NCBI GenBank assembly: GCA_022712835.1
Contig: JAFLJU010000675.1
Span: forward strand, 1-26,912
Direction: 5' to 3'
DNA length: 26,912 nt
Origin: Desulfobacteraceae bacterium
Lineage (GTDB): Bacteria > Desulfobacterota > Desulfobacteria > Desulfobacterales > Desulfobacteraceae
Below, piece by piece: positions 22,160 to 26,912 of this stretch. Numbering within the stretch: the stretch's first letter is position 1; the number at the start of each line of letters is the position of its first letter. The position numbers and the translations under genes are program-made. Below the pieces are notes generated by a model. It saw only the letters and a program-made list of their open reading frames with translations, was not told the origin of the DNA and did no database searches.

Positions 22160-23772
22160 TTTTTAGATTTGTCATTTTTTTGTTTCATGGCAGCGGCATA
22201 TTTTAAGATATCATATCCGGTTTTGTTGTCGGGAAAAAGTTCAATCATTTTTTTGGCCACCATGGCAGCATTGTCAAACCGGTTTCGTTTTATATAATGA
22301 TCTGTAAGGGCAAAAAGAAAATCAAAACTGCCGGGATCAAGGGTGACGGCCTTTAAAAGCATTTGCTCAGCCTCTTTGTCTTTTTTTAAATATTGGAGCA
22401 GCAATCCCAGGTTGTACTGGATCCTTGCCCGGCCAGGAAGGCCGTCGGCAGCCCTTTGAAGATAAACAGCCGCCTCATTGTATTTTTTTTGCTCAACCAG
22501 TAAAAGCCCCAGTGAATAGGCAATGTCATGCATTTGCGGGCTGTTTTCAAGTATCTGGACAAATAATTGTACTGCTCTTTCATTGTCTCCTTTTGCATTG
22601 TAAAGCATGGCCAGATTGTTTTTTGCCGGAAAAAACAGGGGGTCAATTTTAATGGATAGTTCATAATTTTCAATTGCTTCATCTGCCTGACCCAGGGAGT
22701 GATACATCAAGGCCAGATTGTATCGCCCGGAAGGAAAATCACTGGAATATTCCATGGTGGAAATATATTCTTTTATACCTGAATCAATCACCTTTTTCTG
22801 ATCATTGGTCAGTTTCAGGTTTTTTATGGATGCCACACTTAAGGCCGCCTGGATTCGAACCGCCTTGACCGGGTCGTAGAGCAAAGGAAAAATAAGGGTG
22901 GCATCCTTGTCAAATTGTAACAGGTTAATCGTGGATATGGCGGTCTGGCGAACAAGGGGATCCGCATCTGACAGGGCGGTTTCAAGGGTGGTAAAGCTTT
23001 TCTTTGAAGGGTATGACGATAACAAAGACAATGCTGTTGCCCGGACAAACCCCGGTGAAAGTGTATCCTTTGTGAGGGTTATCAGATCCCTATGAACATC
23101 CCGGTCCCCTTGCCTGCTCTTTGCAAAGACCTCCCCGAAATGGGGTCTTTTTTTGATGCCGTACCATTTGGTCATGTTCCGGTTGGTCCATTCAAGAGAT
23201 TTGTCATCGTGGTATCCTGCGGCGTTGCAGGCATTGGGTGTTTGATAGGCAGAACTTAGATCCGGTCTGGGGATACGTATGGAATGATCTGCACGTTTGT
23301 CAATTCCCATGTAGACGCTTTCAGGCATATGGCATTTTATACAGTCATCGCCCAGGCTCTCTTTGCCCTCATGGATTTTCTTGTGGAAGTGGTGACTTGC
23401 CGTGTCATAGGTTTCAGCCCTGTGGCAGGAAAGGCAGAGCCCATTGCCTTTTTGTTTGAGTTCCTGACTGTGGACATCGTGGCAGTCACTGCATTTTACA
23501 TCCCTTAAAAACATTTTGCTCTGCACAAAAGAACCGTAGACATAAACTTCATCCAAGATCTGGCCGTCGGGATAATACAGGTCCCGGTTCAGGAGGCTGG
23601 GGATCATGTAATCCATGATGTTTTCATTATCATGGGAAAAATCATTTAAGGAGGCCCGCCTTGAATGGCACCTGGCACAGATTTTAATCAGCTCATTTGA
23701 TGAGACATCCCTTGTTTTGACGACCAGGTTGTAATTATCTGTGTCAGGCCGTCCCATTTCCGGGGTTTCAGC
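22156..23772 (-). CDS. Multihaem cytochrome c / TPR protein, C-terminal part (after an in-frame TAG)
   Basis: This is the same frame as 23773-24477, read after the amber codon. It has CARCH, CSDCH, CLSCH and CIKCH haem motifs in its first ~145 residues, then CNAAGYH where an eighth CxxCH would be expected. HEAT-like segments follow (about 200-320) and then TPR units (about 335-520, SGRYNLALMYHSLGQADEAIENYELSIKIDP and similar). The protein is an electron-transfer and scaffold subunit, exported in the intact form. If translation restarted at the internal ATG (23757) it would lack a signal peptide and so its haem sites could not mature. It ends in TAA, overlapping the AraC stop by 3 nt. The gene is therefore probably broken. 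Confidence 0.8.
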   Translation of the reverse strand, partial: AETPEMGRPDTDNYNLVVKTRDVSSNELIKICARCHSRRASLNDFSHDNENIMDYMIPSLLNRDLYYPDGQILDEVYVYGSFVQSKMFLRDVKCSDCHDVHSQELKQKGNGLCLSCHRAETYDTASHHFHKKIHEGKESLGDDCIKCHMPESVYMGIDKRADHSIRIPRPDLSSAYQTPNACNAAGYHDDKSLEWTNRNMTKWYGIKKRPHFGEVFAKSRQGDRDVHRDLITLTKDTLSPGFVRATALSLLSSYPSKKSFTTLETALSDADPLVRQTAISTINLLQFDKDATLIFPLLYDPVKAVRIQAALSVASIKNLKLTNDQKKVIDSGIKEYISTMEYSSDFPSGRYNLALMYHSLGQADEAIENYELSIKIDPLFFPAKNNLAMLYNAKGDNERAVQLFVQILENSPQMHDIAYSLGLLLVEQKKYNEAAVYLQRAADGLPGRARIQYNLGLLLQYLKKDKEAEQMLLKAVTLDPGSFDFLFALTDHYIKRNRFDNAAMVAKKMIELFPDNKTGYDILKYAAAMKQKNDKSKN

Positions 23773-24477
23773 CTAGGCCACGTGCTCTGACCCCGGGCCG
23801 TGGCAGGCTTCACATCCCACATCGATTTCAGACCATGTTGTTTCAAAACTGTTGGTTTTATGATCATATCCCTTTTTAAAATTGGTGACATGGCATTCGG
23901 CACACATACCGTTCCAGTTTTGACCCTGACCTGTCCAGTGGAGCCAGTCTGTATGGTCATCCGTATGATTGGGAAGTGCATACCATCTTTTTTGCACATC
24001 ATCCCAGGCAATGGTCAGGCATTGAAGCCGCCCGCCTTTTAAGGGAACAAGATATTGCTGCAAAGGATAAAATCCAAAGGTATGGGTGATTTGAAAATCT
24101 TTATACCCGCCATCGGGCCCCAAGGTGTTGACAAAAAACAGGTCCTCTTTTTTGAAAAACCGGGTGGTGATATTATTACGAATAAATTTTGCATTATTGA
24201 AGTTGCCCAGAACGGATTTATTGTCTGCTATATCCATGGCCTTGTCATGATAGGAACCCTGCCATTTTTTATATTCATTTCTGTGGCAGTCCTTACATTT
24301 TTCCCTGCCCACAAAATCAGATGACCTCTTGGTGTCTTGGCCCGGCTGTTCATGAATTTTCTGCCGGGACTTGAAATAGGAAAGGGCAAGAACCAGGACA
24401 ATAACAAGGGTGGCGCAAATCCCTGCAAGCATCCATTTTTTTTTTAAGGTTTCATGGGTTGAAAAGTCGGCAGTCAT
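23773..24477 (-). CDS. Multihaem cytochrome c, N-terminal part, ends at an in-frame TAG
   Basis: The 234-residue frame begins with a membrane anchor or signal (about 14-34, WMLAGICATLVIVLVLALSYF). CKDCH (61-65), CAECH (192-196) and CEACH (222-226) bind haem c, making three of at least seven canonical haem sites in the full-length protein. After GPGSEHVA comes TAG at 23773-23775, then AETPEM in the same frame. Homologues of this family usually read HVAWAE at this place, from memory, so TGG to TAG is the simplest change. Its ATG overlaps the Rieske stop as TAATG, so the genes are translationally coupled. Confidence 0.82.
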   Translation of the reverse strand: MTADFSTHETLKKKWMLAGICATLVIVLVLALSYFKSRQKIHEQPGQDTKRSSDFVGREKCKDCHRNEYKKWQGSYHDKAMDIADNKSVLGNFNNAKFIRNNITTRFFKKEDLFFVNTLGPDGGYKDFQITHTFGFYPLQQYLVPLKGGRLQCLTIAWDDVQKRWYALPNHTDDHTDWLHWTGQGQNWNGMCAECHVTNFKKGYDHKTNSFETTWSEIDVGCEACHGPGSEHVA

Positions 24478-25013
24478 TATTTTTTATTGTTCTCTTCCAG
24501 TATGGTTACGGTTTCAGGATAAACGAGCTGGCTCTTATTAAACCGGTTTCGTTTTATCCGTTTACCAATATCAACCTGAATGGTTTTATTTACTATGGTT
24601 AGTTCAAAAAGGTCCAGAGCCCTTGGTGCGGGAGAACTCAGCACGTTTCCGGATATATCGAATTCCGATGAATGGCAGGGGCAGATAAATTTTTTCTTGT
24701 CCTTGTCCCAGGGCACTGCACACCCGAGATGGGTGCATTTGCCTGACATGGCAAGAAAACCGCCGTCTTCAAGGCAGACCAGGTAAAACTGTCCCCTGGC
24801 AAAGGTGGAGACTGTTCCCGGCTCATAGGTCTCTGTACTGCCGGCATCAATCATATTGAATACAAAAGTTGCAGCTTCCTTTTTTTGAGCCGGCCTGAAA
24901 AAGGAAACAATAATCCAGAGCAGCTCTCCCAGTGCGACCAGGCCCATACTGGCCCATAAAATTTTTAAAAAATTTCGTCTGGGCGGTTTATAATTTGTAT
25001 TGTTTTTGTTCAT
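24477..25013 (-). CDS. Rieske iron-sulfur protein of a bc-type complex
   Basis: Protein of 178 residues. A Tat-like N-terminus (PPRRNFLKILW) is followed by a hydrophobic helix (about 16-38), which anchors the protein. The two cluster-binding boxes are CTHLGC (93-98) and CPCHSSEFD (111-119), giving Cys93, His95, Cys111, Cys113/His114, with Cys98 and Cys113 able to form the usual disulfide. The C-terminal end is basic and hydrophilic. It passes electrons from quinol to cytochrome c. It starts in a TGATG overlap with the end of cytochrome b and ends in a TAATG overlap with the cytochrome c gene. No truncation is seen. Confidence 0.93.
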   Translation of the reverse strand: MNKNNTNYKPPRRNFLKILWASMGLVALGELLWIIVSFFRPAQKKEAATFVFNMIDAGSTETYEPGTVSTFARGQFYLVCLEDGGFLAMSGKCTHLGCAVPWDKDKKKFICPCHSSEFDISGNVLSSPAPRALDLFELTIVNKTIQVDIGKRIKRNRFNKSQLVYPETVTILEENNKK

Positions 25014-26209
25014 CAGGTACTTCCCAAAATTAATTTCATGCCTGCCCCCCGAAGCCAGGCACAGGTCAGGGTCAGGATCACAAATGTAGTAATGAAGAAA
25101 ACAGCTGAAGTTTGAAAGGCTTCGGCATCAGAAAGTCTTCGTTTGATTTTCATTCCAAAATGGAACAAAAGAACCATGGCCAGGACCAGAACAAAGGGAA
25201 TAAGACCTGTAGACAAAATTGCGGGTATGTCCTGGAACCATTTTTGGAAATCAAGAATATATTCATCTAAAAGAATTAAAACAGGGGTCAGGATCAGTGA
25301 GGTAAGAGCCGCTGTCATGGCTGCTTTTTTCGCCCTGTCCGACATAAACCAGATTCCCTGATTATCTCTGTCCCATTTTTTAAACGGCAGAAAAATCAGG
25401 ATAGAGATAATCGTACATGGGATGAGAAATACGGCGAAAAATGGATGAAAATGGAACAACAGCTCCTGAAACCCTGAAAAATACCAGGGTGCTTTGGCCG
25501 GATTGGGGCTTAAGCCCGCATTGGCCATTTTGTCCAGGGGGGCATCAAATAGAGCTGCCAGGGTCAGGACAAAAGCGATCAATACAAGGGCTGCCACCGC
25601 TTCTCTTAACAGCAGATTGGACCGGGTTGAAACCATGACAGGTTTTTCACCCTCCCCAGGACCATTCAATCCGGATGTCACAACACCTTTTGCCTTCCTG
25701 ACCTTCCAGAAATGAATGGCAAGAAACAGGATCAGGCTTGAAGGAATAAGGGTTGTGTGAAGGGTAAAAAAAAGCTGTAAGGTTTTTTCACTGACGCCGT
25801 CACCACCTATTAAAAATCCTTTTAGAAAGCCGCCTGCCGGTACATAGTCAAACATATTAATGCTGATGGTCACAGCCCAGAATGCAGTCTGATCCCATGG
25901 CAGAAGATAACCTGTAAAGCAGGACAAAAGAATCAGACACAGGACACAAAGGCCGATAATCCAGTTGAGTTTTCTTTTTCCCTGGTATCCCCCTGTTAAA
26001 AAAATCCTTAACATATGGCCAAAAATCATTACCACAAGTATATTGGCTGCAAAATAGTGCAGACTGCGGATCATCCTGCCAAAGACAAACTGATTTTCGA
26101 GAAATTGGACAGATGCATAGGCATATTCAGGGAAAGGCTGGTATGAGAAAAGCATGAGAACACCTGAACCCATCAACATTAGAATCAGTACAAGACACAT
26201 GCCACCCAT
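25013..26209 (-). CDS. Cytochrome b of a Rieske/cytochrome b complex, start unclear
   Basis: The frame from the first ATG is 398 residues. Four haem ligands are in place: His51 and His65 (RSLHYFAAN, FGHMLRIF), and His151 and His166 (FTLHTTLIP, AIHFWKV). The second pair has 14 residues between, as in b6f proteins, and not 13. The Qo segment reads KAPWYFSGFQELL, replacing PEWY. N-terminal (b6) and C-terminal parts are fused. In-frame homology continues upstream of this ATG for at least 32 codons (HIHPSKVP, STWAMGG) up to GTC at 26303-26305, which follows an AGGAG at 26313-26317, but there is no ATG, GTG or TTG in that stretch. So the true start is non-canonical or has been mutated. From 26318 to 26466 I see only AT-rich sequence, perhaps the end of the neighbouring element. 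Confidence 0.88.
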   Translation of the reverse strand: MGGMCLVLILMLMGSGVLMLFSYQPFPEYAYASVQFLENQFVFGRMIRSLHYFAANILVVMIFGHMLRIFLTGGYQGKRKLNWIIGLCVLCLILLSCFTGYLLPWDQTAFWAVTISINMFDYVPAGGFLKGFLIGGDGVSEKTLQLFFTLHTTLIPSSLILFLAIHFWKVRKAKGVVTSGLNGPGEGEKPVMVSTRSNLLLREAVAALVLIAFVLTLAALFDAPLDKMANAGLSPNPAKAPWYFSGFQELLFHFHPFFAVFLIPCTIISILIFLPFKKWDRDNQGIWFMSDRAKKAAMTAALTSLILTPVLILLDEYILDFQKWFQDIPAILSTGLIPFVLVLAMVLLFHFGMKIKRRLSDAEAFQTSAVFFITTFVILTLTCAWLRGAGMKLILGST

Positions 26210-26466
26210 TGCCCATGTGCTCTTTAATTCAAGGGCTTTTAAAGGTACCTTGCTCGGATGGATATGCTTAATAAAACTTGAAAATGAATTTGATATCTGA
26301 CTGACTTGACCACTCCTAAAATAAATAATTGTGAATCACTATTACTAAAAAAAATTAGTTTAGGCGACCAGAAACAAATAATTCCGCAAAAACTTAAAAA
26401 TAGATAAACAACCCGAGCAGTATGATTTATGGTCAACATGGAAACCTAAATAAAAAGAGAGAGACC

Positions 26467-26912
26467 ATGTCTGATCAGAATAATCTTATTAACGATTTAC
26501 CTAATCTTGAAAATTTATCCCCGGCAGTTAAATTTTTTTTAAATGAAACAAGGAAAAAATTAAAAGGCCATGAACGTCGACAATTTATGGCTCGTGTAGT
26601 TTCCCTTTTAGGATATGGAGGGCAACTAAAAGCCGAAAAAGAACTTGGATGGGATCGGAAAACAATTCTTAAAGGCACGAAAGAGCTTAAAAGCGGAATT
26701 ACATGTATCGATAATTTTTCTGATCGTGGTCGAAAATGCAGTGAAGAACATTATCCAAATTTACTTGAAGATATCAAAAAGATTGTCGATCCAATCAGCC
26801 AAACAGATCCAACTTTTCATACTACGAACCTTTATTCGCCCATAACAGCGAAAGAAGTACACCGTAGGTTGATGGAAAAAATGAATTGTTCTCCTGAAGA
26901 ATTACCAACAAT
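26467..26912 (+). CDS. ISAzo13-family transposase, N-terminal part (runs off the window)
   Basis: A frame of 148 codons opens at ATG 26467 and continues past the window end. AGAGAGA just upstream serves as ribosome-binding site. SLLGYGGQLKAEKELGWD, then IVDPISQTDPTFHTT and LYSPITAKEVHRRL match the start of ISAzo13-type transposases as I recall them: a helical DNA-binding region followed by the conserved D-P-x-S-Q-T-D-P-T-F motif. The element's outer end and any target duplication lie in the 26320-26466 stretch, but with the other end missing I cannot fix it. Confidence 0.85.
   Translation, partial: MSDQNNLINDLPNLENLSPAVKFFLNETRKKLKGHERRQFMARVVSLLGYGGQLKAEKELGWDRKTILKGTKELKSGITCIDNFSDRGRKCSEEHYPNLLEDIKKIVDPISQTDPTFHTTNLYSPITAKEVHRRLMEKMNCSPEELPT

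Noticed and set aside
23773..23775. Pyrrolysine as the default reading of the TAG
   Set aside because: TAG is a normal stop for several genes here, no pyl genes or downstream element are seen, and a Trp to stop change is simpler. It is kept only as an alternative in the findings.
1..26912. CRISPR array, tRNA, rRNA or riboswitch
   Set aside because: I saw no spaced direct repeats, cloverleaf-like sequence or conserved RNA motif by eye; an absence from reading, not from a covariance-model search.

Overview
The window looks like an accessory region from an anaerobic, probably sulfate-reducing Desulfobacterota (Desulfobacterales-like) genome. The evidence is a cytochrome b/Rieske/multihaem cytochrome c operon, a NapH-like polyferredoxin, a GAF-PAS-sigma54 activator with a Cys-rich GAF domain, and IS1634- and ISAzo13-type transposases. 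The lineage is an inference; there is no rRNA or housekeeping marker here. Nearly all genes between the insertion sequences lie on the minus strand. || LEFT EDGE (1-2769): the tail of an unidentified transposase, then a NapH-like 4Fe-4S membrane protein gene cut by a complete IS1634-family element (669-2578, 16-bp perfect inverted repeats, 6-bp target duplication). Joining the flanks restores the iron-sulfur motif exactly. || ENVELOPE BLOCK (2810-9392), in transcription order: a Rap1a-like periplasmic protein, an ABC ATPase and an FtsX-type permease (4-bp overlaps), a DUF3299 protein, two outer-membrane barrel-type proteins, a VWA-OmpA protein and a Gly-zipper protein. A small decayed gene tail lies between the second barrel gene and the VWA-OmpA gene. 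|| SULFATASE BLOCK (9481-18237), in transcription order: an antibiotic-biosynthesis-monooxygenase-like (ABM) protein, sulfatase A, a small membrane protein, sulfatase B, sulfatase C, a strong terminator, a Tat-exported Pht5/NMT1-like protein, and a secreted metallo-beta-lactamase-fold hydrolase followed by a second terminator. A sigma-54-type promoter (18325-18340) precedes the block, and the gene just upstream encodes a sigma-54 activator. The block contains signs of duplication: sulfatases A and C share a 5' leader, and C is preceded by a decayed ABM 3' end. || REGULATORS (18491-22159): a small secreted protein and the sigma-54 activator form one minus-strand unit, divergent from an AraC-family regulator. 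|| RESPIRATORY OPERON (22156-26305): cytochrome b, Rieske protein and a multihaem cytochrome c/TPR protein are coupled by TGATG and TAATG overlaps. The cytochrome c gene has an in-frame amber codon and one ruined haem motif. Cytochrome b lacks a normal start codon at the expected place. || RIGHT EDGE: the start of an ISAzo13-family transposase, running off the window. || Working model (inference): Sec-exported type I sulfatases, and perhaps the MBL enzyme, remove sulfate from an organosulfate in the periplasm. The Tat-exported binding-like protein, barrel proteins and ABC system would handle substrate or product, under sigma-54 and possibly AraC control. Several genes are in decay, so the region is being remodelled by duplication, deletion and IS insertion.
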